Shown here: piece after piece, positions 54,387 to 64,000 of the stretch
How positions within the stretch are numbered: position 1 is the first letter of the stretch
How the letters are laid out: the number at the start of each line of letters is the position of its first letter
Source of the DNA: Favolaschia claudopus
Taxonomy: Eukaryota; Basidiomycota; Agaricomycetes; Agaricales; Mycenaceae
Length of the DNA: 64,000 nt
NCBI GenBank assembly: GCA_037176885.1
Contig: JAWWNJ010000040.1
Span: 1,628,293-1,692,292 of the forward strand
Reading direction: 5' to 3'
The notes under the pieces: generated by a model
What the model saw: the letters and a program-made list of their open reading frames with translations, nothing else
Told to the model about the DNA's origin: nothing
Databases searched by the model: none
Translations under genes and position numbers: made by a program

Positions 54387-54626
54387 TCAGCCAAAGGCTT
54401 GACGCATGAAATGGCCACAAATGAAAGTCCCGATCAAAGTCTTTGTCAATTTGACTCCAAGGTCAACTACAGCCTTCTTCTGGGTTAATCCTTGACTTTT
54501 GTGTATTGTGAATCTGTGATAGCCCAGGCCGTATTCAATGGCAGTTGTGTCCTTGAGAGTGATGTCTAGGGAGCCTAAATTCTTCACAGAAAGTCGAAGA
54601 AGAGAAAGAAGGCATACAGAAGGCAT
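54387..54626 (-). pseudogene. Pif1-type helicase fragment (Helitron-like)
   Basis: A minus-strand frame of 79 codons contains YHRFTIHKSQGLTQKKAVVDLG, the last conserved block of Pif1 helicases as found in Helitron transposons. No other helicase motif or Rep domain was found nearby. Confidence 0.6.
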
Positions 54627-55022
54627 ACGAGACGAGATGGCAGCAGCAGATGCATGTGCGTGTCTGTCAAAACTGTGTTCCCATCACTCGGGATCAAGCG
54701 GACTCTCTTTGGATCAAGCGGAAATCTCTCGCATCACTCGGATTCACCATCTATCAAAAATCCCTTGATTACATCAAAAAGCCGTCTAGCACAGCTTATT
54801 GCTTTTCGGTGACGGCTCTGATAAAGGGGGAGCAAGCTCCCCCAATCATATATTGCGATGAGAATATGTAAGGGCCCTGATCGGGTGCACATAAATTTCC
54901 CATAATCCTGAGGCCCGTAATTTGTCACGTCATTTGTCACGCCTCTTCTTGCCTCTACCTCTATCGTTCCACTTGTACTATCGGTCTCCTACATAAACTA
55001 TCTCTATCTTGGTCCCTTCCAC

Positions 55023-55799
55023 ATGTCTCTCGACACCGACGACACCCCTGCTGCTCGTAAAAATGCCGTCTGGAATGACGCTGAAGTCAAGGCTCTTTTC
55101 TCCGGCTTGGACGAGGCAAAGAAGGCGAAATACATGAGCGGCAATGGCTTCCGACCTCCAGGCTGGACCCTCGCTGTGAACGCTGTCGCTACTGCCAACC
55201 CTAGCGCAGATCCCAAGAAAGATGCAGGGAAGTGTCAAAACAAGCTTTCAAATGTGCGTACTTGGGGCTCTTCATGCGCAGGTATCGATAACCTCTGTGA
55301 CACTGTAGCTGAAGACGAAGTATGAGCTGTACATGTTCGTCAAAGGGTTCTCAGGTAGAGGGTGGGATGATGAATTGAAGTACGCGACAAATACGGACGA
55401 GTATGTCGAGGATTTTATACGGGTGCGTGTCCGACGGTCTTTTGACCTTCATTATCTCATCTATGACCACAGGTTCGTGGCAGCAAATACGAGGCGTGCT
55501 TTACAACATCCTGCCCCTACTGGACCGAGCTTGACGAGCTCTTCTCCGGCGCAGTCAACAAGGCAACTGGAAGGAACGTTACGATGCTCGGCAAACGCAA
55601 ACCAAAGAAAACCAAGGCGCTGACTGCTTCAACTGCTGCTTCTGGGACTCCCGCTGCTTCTACTCCCTCTTCCAGCGCCTTGCGCACCCCTTTGGATGAC
55701 GTCGACACGAATCTCGGGTCAGTCGACAACCCTCCACCCAATTCTCCCCGTTCCCCACGCCCTCCTCCTGGTCCTGCTGCTCCGTTGTTGGATCTCTAG
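55023..55799 (+). CDS. Myb/SANT-like accessory protein of a PIF/Harbinger element
   Basis: Three exons, 55023-55253, 55309-55422 and 55473-55799, joined by GT-AG introns of 55 and 50 bp with all phases at zero; 223 residues. The N-terminal half is a Myb/SANT-like fold as seen in Harbinger second proteins: WNDAEVKALFSGLDEAKKAK, GWTLAVNAVATANPSADPKK, KCQNKLSNLKTKYELYMFVK, FSGRGWDDELKYATNTDEY, then YWTELDELFSGAVNKATGRN. A basic patch (GKRKPKKTKA) and a Ser/Pro-rich tail follow. In this superfamily the Myb-like partner helps the transposase enter the nucleus and bind ends. The gene has no stop or frame break, unlike its transposase partner. Start ATG chosen as the first in frame. Confidence 0.75.
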
Positions 55800-55831
55800 G
55801 TGCGGCTTAACGCACCTTGCATTGTTTGATC

Positions 55832-56290
55832 TCAATTTTTTTTCTGTAGCTTCGCTTTCACATCGTTTCGCTTCCCTTGATTGCATGTCACTGTACTTCG
55901 TATCACAATAGAAACCAAAGCATTGTTGTACATTTGTTGTACATTTCGCAATCCATTTTGTAGCTCCATCCAAAATACAAACATATTTACTGCAATTCTG
56001 GCCGATCCACAATGTAATCCCTCCGGCCGATCCACAATGTAATCCCTCCACATGGCGGACGAGATTCTATCACGACGTTCATCGGCTCTGATTGCATACG
56101 CATTGTTCGGATCCACATCAGCCCCCCCAGCAAAGAATGCATCCCCATCTACGTCGTACTGTTCGTCATCTGGGAGATTGTTGATGGGTGCATGAACGGA
56201 AATAAAATTATGAAGCGCAGCGGCTGCACCGACGATGAGCGCCTGCTGCTCGTACCCGAACTCCGGGCAGGATTTGAGGACCTTGAAACG
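55832..56290 (-). pseudogene. PIF/Harbinger transposase, C-terminal remnant
   Basis: From 56290 the minus strand reads RFKVLKSCPEFGYEQQALIV, AAAALHNFISVHAP, then an acidic linker and NAYAIRADERRDRISSAMWR, the last part of the Harbinger DDE transposase. The frame then runs through a 25-bp tandem duplication (GGCCGATCCACAATGTAATC at 56002 and 56027) into unrelated residues and stops at 55832. The catalytic core lies beyond the break at 56290 and is gone. Confidence 0.7.
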
Positions 56291-56295
56291 CCTCT

Positions 56296-56440
56296 TCTTG
56301 TGACTGCCGCTTCATTCACTGTGCATCTGTATTCCAGACAGGGCAGTAGTAGACTAGTGTGGGTGAGGAGAAGACAGCCGAAAATCGTAGCCGGCTGATC
56401 TCCTGGCCGTGGGGCGACCAGATGCGCGAGAAGGCACCCA
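56296..56440. repeat. 145-bp dispersed repeat, copy a
   Basis: TCTTGTGACTGCCGCTTCAT to GAGAAGGCACCC; matches 56777-56921 base for base by eye and, as complement, part of 12095-12270. Its left edge truncates the Harbinger transposase. Confidence 0.85.
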
Positions 56441-56610
56441 ATCGCACCCACCCTACATACTGCCCTGAAACCAGAATACAGTATACCTGAGTAGCAGTGC
56501 GATGCTCAACTTGAAGGGAAACTTGAACTTGAATTGGTTCGAAGTGAACCACGCAAGACATCATTCCTGGAGCCCTGTGTAAAGAACAAATTAAGGGTGA
56601 GGTGGGTGGG

Positions 56611-56778
56611 CAAAAGAAAGATCTTGATACTCGTACGAGAGGAAGTCGACTGAAAGACCTTGAAGGGGTCGTGCCGTGTGTCGGACATGGAAGTCAGGAG
56701 GAAGAGAGTCATATCACCCGTCACTCAGCTAGTCACAAGATCATGCACTCCTTTCGCAGGCTCAGGAGTGCCCCCATC
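56611..56778. repeat. 168-bp hairpin-ended dispersed repeat, copy a
   Basis: CAAAAGAAAGATCTTGATAC to CCCCCATC, with a terminal hairpin GCACTCCT...AGGAGTGC. Matches 62863-63030 over its full length and 5293-5457 more distantly. Its right end directly joins copy b of the 145-bp repeat. Confidence 0.88.
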
Positions 56779-56985
56779 TTGTGACTGCCGCTTCATTCAC
56801 TGTGCATCTGTATTCCAGACAGGGCAGTAGTAGACTAGTGTGGGTGAGGAGAAGACAGCCGAAAATCGTAGCCGGCTGATCTCCTGGCCGTGGGGCGACC
56901 AGATGCGCGAGAAGGCACCCAGAGAGCAAGACGCCAGGCGAGGGCATCTGAGAGACCGCGACTAGCCCAAAAGAAGGCGGCTGGA
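56777..56985. repeat. 145-bp dispersed repeat, copy b, with extension
   Basis: The first 145 bases equal 56296-56440. The extension to about 56985 matches the complement of 12095-12160 (CAGCCGCCTTCTTTTGGG). Confidence 0.8.
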
Positions 56986-59130
56986 TGAAATGAACAGATG
57001 TCGCAGGTGGACATCCACTCTAGATGTGAACACAAGTATCTAGATTCTAGGAGCGTACGGAAACATATGGAAAGAACTTGAGAGGAGATGTCCGACCCGA
57101 AATCATGATTTATGAGCGGGATTGAGAATGATGAATATACAAACTGAGTGGCGGCCAATGTTCGAGCTCGGAGCGGCACAGGGGATTACTTGACTCGGCG
57201 TCAGTCAAGCTGTATATTAGCACTTTTCGCGGCCGTTTGGGTAAAAGTATCCGTGTATGTTGAAAGCGAGACCAGGATCAAGTTCAAAAAGCAGCCCCCA
57301 TCAGAGCCCCGGTGTCATAGTAAGTGCAGGCAGCGTAAATTTTGGCAGTTAATTTCATGCGTACTGGATCGGCGAAGGAAGCTCAGTGAAGCAACCGGGA
57401 GCACAGCTGTAAAGGGTCACTAGTTCAGTAGTTGGAACTCAGAGAACTTCGATAGTAGCGGAATCACAATAAGTTGAATCAACCGTGGGATCCACGGCTC
57501 GCGTGGCTCATCGCAAAACAAGCAGGTCCACCAGAACCAGGACGAACTCGTAATACAGTCGCCGGGAAACAAACTTGAATGTCACCGGGTTGTGGAGACG
57601 GCAGCGCGTATGGAAGTCCGAGGACCAGGAACACTGGACTGAGGTCGTCTTCTGAGCTTTGAAGCAGATAAGCTGGAACGATGCCTCGAATACGGCATGA
57701 GCTCAAGAATGTAGGCTCAGATCTCCGAATCCGAGGGGGGAAGTAGCCTCGGAGTGAGTTCCGCCGGAAAGAGATGGCATTAAGAGAACACGATGCGTTT
57801 GAATTAATGGATAGTGAGTCGATGTGCACAAAGCGCATAGCGCAAGTTCGTTGAATGGGCCTATAAACCGAGACAGCGAGCCGTTCATAGACATAGACAA
57901 GCGCGAGGTTGAGCCTCAGAGCATCCGTATCCGCGTAGGATCACAAATCGAGAGCAACGAAACTCAATTGAGTGTGTCAGAGTACGGCCGGCTCATAGTG
58001 CGAGCGAGAAGCCCAGGGATAATATAGAAGTGATGGTAATCGGAATCGGAATTGATTCAAATTGTAGCGCAAGTAGCAAGTTTTCGAATAGATTTGACAT
58101 AAGTAAGATTTCACGCCCTAAGCGTAACAGAAGCACAGTAAACGGATTCATGGAGGATAGTTGATCGCCATTATCCGCTCATTGAGGGAAGCTCGAGTGC
58201 GTTGAAACAGAGATAGCGGTCGCGCAAGCAGTGGCGGGTAGAGGAAACCCGCGCTCATAGAAGCCCCGAACGGAGCCCCACACTGGCCGTCGTCATCCCA
58301 AATCGATACGGCAAAACGCATCATGCCCCTGGAGGAAGCGTGCGGAAGAGAGGTATTGGGATCAGTGGTGAGCAGTCGTCGATGGGGCACAAGTTGCGTA
58401 GCAGACGAGGCTGGTCGAAGCCAAACAGCTAGATCATATCCGGACCATCGGGCGAAGCAACATCGTACATAACCCATTGAGGTGTTTCGAGGAGCCGCTG
58501 GGTATTTAAATCCGGTACAGCAATTCCATGTTGACACAATCAGAGCCGGTAGGAGAGTTCAAGAAGCGGAAACTTGGATGTGGATAGTCCAGACAGAATT
58601 GAACCAATCATACACGGTTTGCATGGCGCATCGACTATATGATCATGATTACTCATTGTAAACACTGAACAAAGGTTCGGAAGGAATCTACAATCAGCAG
58701 AGCGTTGTTCTAGCTCCGAGATACTGTAGGATAGATCAATTTGCGATGAAACAAGAGCCACGCCGTATCCGCTGTATGCGGGACATGAACTGGATGGAAT
58801 AAAGCAAGCGATGAGGCAGAGATACGCCAGTATACCGTATCAGTAGAGATATCAAAAGACATGCAGAGTTTGGACGCCATGATCCAAGTAGACCGTGGCA
58901 GAGTCACACAGAGATGCTGAGACAAGGTAGACGTAGTCGCGTAGACGGAAAGGAAGAAGGACACGTATGACATCATGGGGAGTAACGAGGAGGCGCCTTT
59001 AATTTAATTTCTTAGGTGAACAGCGACGGGTGCAGGTGCGGCATAGAATTGCAACACACACATATGTGGGCGAACAATTCCAACGACTCCGAGTCCTAGA
59101 TGTCATGCTTGGCACGTGTAGGTGCAGGTC
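56986..59130. other. 2.1 kb without a recognised gene
   Basis: Short frames only. Composition drifts towards the degenerate repeats that follow. Confidence 0.4.
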
Positions 59131-59266
59131 AACGATTTGAAGATTCAGAAAGCGGAATCGCAAGTGTAGAGTTATCGAAAAGCGACCAGGCGCAGGTCAA
59201 CGATTTGAAGATTCAAAAAGCGGAATCGCAAGTGTAGAGTTATCGAAAAGCGACCAGGCGCAGGTT
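59131..59266. repeat. 68-bp direct tandem duplication
   Basis: AACGATTTGAAGATTCAGAA at 59131 repeats at 59199 with one early mismatch (CAG against CAA). Confidence 0.88.
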
Positions 59267-59369
59267 CGAGATTGTGGATGGGATCGGAGAAGATTTGACC
59301 TGGATGTAATGGAGAAGGGGGGAGGCGTAACGGCATGATCTGATTGCGAAGCGTAACCTTAGGCAGTGC

Positions 59370-60610
59370 ATGATCGCTTGCAGGTATGGAATGGTAAACC
59401 GGTGGAGGCATGAATTTGACCGAAAACAACTGGAGAAGCATGCTAAGTCGCTAACTGCGGGATGTACCGCTCGGGTATGGAGTCGTGAAGAGAGTAGGCA
59501 TGAAATCAAACGGGATATGATGGGAAAGCGTCCAGAGACACTGGGCCTCGCAGGATGCAGCCACTCACGGGTATGGAGTGATGAACAAAATGAAGTCATA
59601 GAGCGTGGGGGTGACGCTGACCTTCGCGGCCATGGAATCGTAAATAGAATAAAATCGTAGAGCGTGCGGATGCGCTGACACTTGGGGAAAGGTAACCGCT
59701 CGCAGGTACAGCATCTTAAGTAGAAGTAGGTATGAAGATCAAGAGGGATATAATCAGAAAGCGTTTGTAGATAGCACCTTGGGGGTATGGAATCAGAAAG
59801 TATTCGGAAAGTAATTGTAGAGCGTACGTAGACGCTGGCACGGCATTGGAAGACGTGAGTAGACACTGACCCTCGCAGAATGTATCCGCTCGCGGGTATG
59901 AAGACGTAAACGGAATATCGTCGTACAACGTTTGACGCTGGGCCTCGCAGGACGTAACCTGGAAACGGAATATCGTCGTAGAGCGTTCGTACTTAGACGC
60001 TGGGCCTCGCAGGACGTAACCCGGAAATGGAATATCGTCGTAGAGCGTTCATAGACGCTGGGCCTCGCGGGACGTAACTCGTAAACGGAATTGAGTCGTA
60101 GAGCGTTCCTTGACGCTGGGCCTTGCGGGAAGAAACATATAAACAGAATAGAGTCGTAGGGCGTATGTAAACGCTTGGCCTCGCAGGATGTAGCCCATGA
60201 ACGGAATAGAGTCGTAGAGCATTCGTAGACGTTGGGCCCGACGGGGGATCGTAAAGCATATGATGCATTTCAACGTAGAACCCTGCGGGTATGGAATTGG
60301 AAGTGAATGTAGTCGGCTCGAAACCTAACTTCGCCTTGGAAATTGATGTTCACTAGATGCAGACAGGAGTATTAGATAGACGTAGGTCGCATTTCCGGAT
60401 AGATGAAGATAGAAATGAAGTCCATAAACCAACCATAAACGCATGCAGGCGTGGAAGATATGGAGTCCATAAACGCATGTAAGCCTGGATTAAGCGGGAT
60501 ATAACCGCAAGCATAAAACCTGACCGGAGGTAACGGCTCAACGCATGTAGGCGCAGGTATGAAGTCCATAAACACATGTAGAGTAGATGTAGTGGTGGTG
60601 GGCAGCGAGG
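59370..60610 (-). repeat. Degenerate subtelomeric tandem repeats
   Basis: Loose copies containing GTAGAGCGT, GACGCTGG(G/A)CCTCGC and GGAAT. The right part (60360-60600) contains GCGGGATATAACCGC and ATGTAGGCGCAGGT, complements of the words at 6120-6640. Confidence 0.65.
59936..60240. repeat. Regular 58-bp tandem array
   Basis: Units starting CGCTGGGCCTCGC begin at 59936, 59998, 60056, 60114, 60172 and 60230. The first is 62 bp and the next four are 58 bp. Units differ by several substitutions. Confidence 0.85.
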
Positions 60611-60768
60611 GCTTTTGATCGGATGATTTGATATCATGATGTGGCTGTGACCTCCCTTCTCCACGAACAGCGGGATGGTGAGCAAAATTCTGGAAAGCAG
60701 GAGCACTGAAAAAATCGGGTGGGGCGCTGAAAACAATAGATTAATCCAGGTCTTGAACACCTTCAAGC

Positions 60769-61979
60769 TATGGTGCGCGTCACTTAGTCACCGCCTCTCC
60801 GTGACAACGCTAACCGTGACCCCAGTTTTTGCCCTAATTTTTATTCCTCTTGCAAAACGACTCCTTTTCAACAGAGGAACAACTTCCCAAGAGGGATTTC
60901 CAAAATTTAAATAATTGAAGGAGCTATAAATTTTCACCCCACCCAATTTGGCAGTATACACCAATTTCGATCTTGCTGGCCTCGAGAACTCTCAATACGA
61001 GGGATATCAAACACCGCTCCTATGCCAAGCCCAAATCGCACCAGTAGGTGCATCAAAAGTCCACTCAAAAAGTCCCCAAATTGGTTGAAATTCAGGCTTC
61101 AATAGGGTGTTTTGAAAAAATCGGGAGGAGGAGGAGCGAGCGCGGCGCGGAGCGCCGCGCGAGCGACGACGACGACCACAGAGGTGATATGCTAGAGAGA
61201 GAAGACGGGCGGGGACCCACTTTGGGCGCAACGTTTCGTCTGCAAAGACTCATCAGGTGGCAGTGTTCCCTAACGGTACGTGGTGATTGTTTGTTTCCAG
61301 CGTATCATGTGACTGACACGTGCGTATGGGAAAACAAACCGAGTGCCAGTGGGGACTGGCAAGTGGCTGTGATCAAATGTCTGCCCCTCATCAGTCCCTT
61401 CTGCAGCCTCAACCGTCGACATTTTCAACACAACTTGAGTATAGGATCTCTTAGTATTTGTAATCTACAGGGAATGTCCCGGCCACATTTTTTATTTTGG
61501 CCCTTGCTGTTCCGCAAATGATTATTTTCTCCGTGCAAAGCCATACCACAGCCATTTCTGCGTTAATGTTCCGGTTTTCTTGGGGAAATTTTGGGAAATC
61601 GGCGCGGGACATTCCCTGAGGATTCGGCTCAGGACTCATTTGCGATTTGTTTCAGATTTTTAGCGTCACTGTAGAGGGCGGGGGGCAGGACCGACTCCGA
61701 ACAAACAAAGTCCAAACAGACATTTGTTTGGTGTGATTTGCCAGTCCCCAGTGCCAGTACGGGAGTCGCGGAATCCAGCCAAATGGGGACTCGACACGTT
61801 TTCCTCCAATAACTGCTTCATCTTCCTCAGGGCTCCATTCCAACAATGCTAGCATTTCATTGATCTGAATTTCATGAACACGAGAGGTACCATACAATAG
61901 GGTGTTTTGAAAAAATTTCGGCCTCCGGCCGATTTGGCAGTAGTGCAAAGGAGGCGGTGACTAAGTGACGCGCACCATA
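60769..61979. mobile_element. 1.2-kb TA-flanked inverted-repeat element with nested elements
   Basis: TGGTGCGCGTCACTTAGTCACCGCCTC (27-bp arms, 60771-60797 and 61951-61977) are perfect complements, with TA outside. Inside, TGGGGACTGGCAA near 61350 and its complement near 61740 form a second pair, and CAGGGAATGTCCC a third. Direct copies of CAATAGGGTGTTTTGAAAAA lie near 61100 and 61896. Confidence 0.8.
61468..61618. mobile_element. 151-bp innermost inverted-repeat element
   Basis: CAGGGAATGTCCCGG and its near complement GCGGGACATTCCCTG bound a 151-bp segment nested inside two larger inverted-repeat pairs. Confidence 0.6.
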
Positions 61980-62359
61980 GATGATTTTCCAATTTTGAAT
62001 TTTTAATCTAAGTGACCGCGCGGATCAGAGGGAACTGAGCAAAGCCGGACAATTCACTCTGAAGGAATTGAAGATTGGGACATAAAACACGTATTGGCAC
62101 ATAAACCAAGCCGAAAGAGGCGCGCTGTCGGCACCAATTTTGCACCTAAGATGGCCGGCATCAAACGCGTGACGCGACGCGTTGTCACGCCGTCACTACC
62201 TCTGCATCCACCGAATTCCGCCCTCCCGCCACTTCAGTGACAAGGTAACAGCTAGAATGCTTTTCTAGACATATTGAATACATCTGTGAACTAAATGAGG
62301 TACTACCAGGACACTACTATGGCCAATCTACGCCGTAAAGGGCGCTCCCGTGCACCAAG
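61980..62359. other. No gene recognised
   Basis: No motif or repeat stands out. Confidence 0.35.
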
Positions 62360-62515
62360 GCATTCCTGGATCATTTGAGCTTGCTCAAAGCCCAGACGCA
62401 ACCCAAGCCCAAGGTTGTTCATTTAGATGATGTCTCGGACGATGCAGGCTCCTCTGTGGGTGAAGTGCCCGAGCACTGGGAGGAGGAAGACGCGGAGATG
62501 GAGGAGACTAATTAA
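62360..62515 (+). pseudogene. C-terminal gene fragment, acidic
   Basis: An open frame of 51 residues ending in TAA with strongly coding-like text: AFLDHLSLLKAQTQPKPK, VVHLDDVSDDAG, then EHWEEEDAEMEETN. No upstream exon could be joined. It resembles acidic tails of fungal transposon proteins, but I cannot assign it. Confidence 0.4.
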
Positions 62516-62862
62516 ATTTATTGCAGCACAATATTTACCATGTTTAATAATTACTTTTCACCCCAGTTACCTTACAGGATGTTCTAATATACATACCCAT
62601 GCTTTTCCAACTCAATCCCGCCCACCATTGACCAAAACGAAGGGGAACAAGGTTTAACCATCAATTTCCCGGAATACAAGTAATCGCCGGCTGATTGATG
62701 GCCCATCAAAAGCCCTCGCTGCCCACCACCAGATGTAGACGTGGCAGAAAACACTTGAGCTCCTCCTCAGATCACGTGCCAAACACGTCGAGAAGTAGGT
62801 TGTCAAGCAATATGGCCGGAAAACTGAGCGCAATCTCTTTGAGAAGGTTGCGAACGAGGAGT

Positions 62863-63030
62863 CAAAAGAAAGATCTTGATACTCGTACGAGAGGAAGTCG
62901 ACTGAAAGACCTTGAAGGGGTCGTGCCGTGTGTCGGACATGGAAGTCAGGAGGAAGAGAGTCATATCACCCGTCACTCAGCTAGTCACAAGATCATGCAC
63001 TCCTTTCGCAGGCTCAGGAGTGCCCCCATC
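62863..63030. repeat. 168-bp hairpin-ended dispersed repeat, copy b
   Basis: Same sequence as 56611-56778 by eye, including the terminal hairpin. Confidence 0.88.
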
Positions 63031-63052
63031 AAAATACCAAAGACACATTCAA

Positions 63053-63240
63053 TAGGGGCGCTCAATTCTTAGCTCGTCAGCTCGTCTCGTCCGTAAAATG
63101 TCGATTTTTTGATGAGGGGATCAAATTTGATGGGAAGTGGAGAGAAATGCGGAGTGGGATCAGCAGCTCATCAGCTCATCATGCAATTAAATAATTTCTG
63201 GGACGAGACGAGCCGACGAGCTAAGAATTGAGCGCCCCTA
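63053..63240. mobile_element. 188-bp TA-flanked MITE
   Basis: TAGGGGCGCTCAATTCTTAG and CTAAGAATTGAGCGCCCCTA at the ends, with arms extending through GACGAGCTGACGAG-like words. TA lies at both borders. A lone related end lies at 21967-22022. Confidence 0.8.
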
Positions 63241-63312
63241 ATCACTTGTCGTAGTTGTGCATGCCGCAAATTGAAAAGCTCTTGACGTGTTCGTGGCCTT
63301 GAAACGTGCTAA

Positions 63313-63712
63313 GAGCCTGTTCGGATGCACAATGAATTAAATCCTATTGCTATTGTATTGCCTTTTACAGTAATTTTATTGTCCGCACTTGTCCGCGGAA
63401 TTGTCGTGACGGCACTCATCACCTGTGACCCGACCTGTGATTTGATGCGTAGTTCCCGCCGACTTCGAGCGCGTTGGCCGAGTTCTGGGTCTGTCGGTGG
63501 CGCGTAAAATCTGGCAGACTTTGTATTGTTCACTTTACTGATGGCTCTGTTTTTAAGACCCGTCCATGTAGCAAGGATGTCCACCCACGCGCCACGCAGT
63601 TCGGCATCAAGTGACGAGTGACAGTATCCATCACGACAATTCTCGACAATTCGATTGCTGTAAAAGGAAGAACAATAGCAATAGGATTCCTATTGTGCAT
63701 CCGAACAGGCTC
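63313..63712. mobile_element. 400-bp PIF/Harbinger-type MITE
   Basis: Ends GAGCCTGTTCGGATGCACAA and its complement, with long imperfect arms (about 55 bp). TAA flanks both sides (63310-63312 and 63713-63715), the 3-bp duplication of Harbinger/Tourist elements. The tip resembles the element end at 54872. Confidence 0.83.
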
Positions 63713-63838
63713 TAATTGAATCAGCCACACTGATACATCTCGGAACGACTCACTGCTGATCCCCCTCCTTCCATTCTTTAAGATGATAGCGTACACCACG
63801 GTAGGGAGTCATGAGCATATCACAGTTAGGGAAGCCCG
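63713..63838. other. Telomere-adjacent unique sequence
   Basis: About 125 bases between the last MITE and the telomere, without features. Confidence 0.5.
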
Positions 63839-64000
63839 GTTAGGGTTAGGTAGGGTTAGGTTAGGGTTAGGGTTAGGGTTAGGGTTAGGGTTAGGGTTAG
63901 GGTTAGGGTTAGGGTTAGGGGTTAGGGTTAGGGTTAGGGTTAGGGTTAGGGTTAGGGTTAGGGTTAGGGTTAGGGTTAGGGTTAGGGTTAGGGTTAGGGT
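63839..64000 (+). repeat. Telomere, (TTAGGG)n
   Basis: About 27 TTAGGG units run to the last base. The inner end is irregular (TTAGGTAGGGTTAGG), and one unit near 63920 has an extra G. The G-rich strand is the plus strand, so this is the right chromosome end. Confidence 0.98.

Larger units (their letters stand above)
54872..56290. mobile_element. PIF/Harbinger element, right part lost
   Basis: The left end GGGCCCTGATCGGGTGCACA (54872), preceded by TAA, resembles the GAGCCTGTTCGGATGCACAA end of the Harbinger-type MITE at 63313. Inside are a complete Myb/SANT-like gene (plus strand) and a decayed transposase end (minus strand), the two-gene set of Harbinger elements. The element is cut at about 56290, where a dispersed repeat begins. 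Confidence 0.65.

Noticed and set aside
54387..54626. Telomere-linked RecQ helicase gene
   Set aside because: The surviving motif (HKSQGLT) is of the Pif1 type, and only one motif remains.
59936..60240. CRISPR array
   Set aside because: The 58-bp units repeat head to tail without unique spacers, and the context is a eukaryotic subtelomere.
59240..60268. Minus-strand open frames of 90-208 codons
   Set aside because: Same reason: they follow the 58-bp and related repeats and encode repeated RGPAS..LRRYS-like text.

Overview
The window is the right-hand end of a chromosome from a filamentous basidiomycete fungus, most likely an Agaricomycete. It finishes at 64000 in about 27 TTAGGG repeats (63839-64000). 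The introns that can be read are 48-60 bp with GT/AG ends. The mobile elements (chromodomain gypsy, copia, Ngaro/DIRS-like, hAT, Tc1/mariner, PIF/Harbinger) are typical of such subtelomeres. I cannot name the species.

Layout. 1-297: last exon of a partial gene. 349-6640: inverted-repeat elements, a solo LTR, dispersed CATAG-rich repeats and degenerate tandem repeats. 7646-8711: a Tc1/mariner copy with perfect 103-bp inverted repeats and a truncated transposase. 11277-15931: several hAT-type non-autonomous elements, two with perfect 8-bp target duplications. 16037-19171: a retroelement with split direct repeats (A1-ORF-B1-A2-B2) whose single ORF carries zinc fingers, reverse transcriptase and RNase H but no tyrosine recombinase. 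19253-22765: nested small elements. 23006-23597: a small two-exon gene with a hAT MITE in its intron and a young chromodomain Ty3/gypsy element (23580-29637) inserted two codons before its ancestral stop. 30798-31828: a 5'-broken F-box-like gene. 32150-34950: copia and hAT debris. 35643-39224: a 3.6-kb hAT element with intact ends and a decayed transposase. 40170-41366: a five-exon gene with one MITE just upstream and another in its last exon. 42044-44502: an inverted-repeat element containing a visually perfect 1178-bp tandem duplication. 46612-49765: an eroded second gypsy. 54872-56290: a PIF/Harbinger element with an intact Myb/SANT-like gene and a decayed transposase. 56296-63712: dispersed repeats, 58-bp and 68-bp tandem repeats and nested inverted-repeat elements running up to the telomere.

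How it works together. There is no metabolic operon or gene cluster. The story is layered transposition: autonomous elements sit beside small non-autonomous derivatives with matching ends. Target-site duplications allow several empty sites to be inferred, and those empty sites show at least two small host genes. Most other sequence is decayed or non-coding. All statements come from reading the sequence by eye; no alignment or database search was run.
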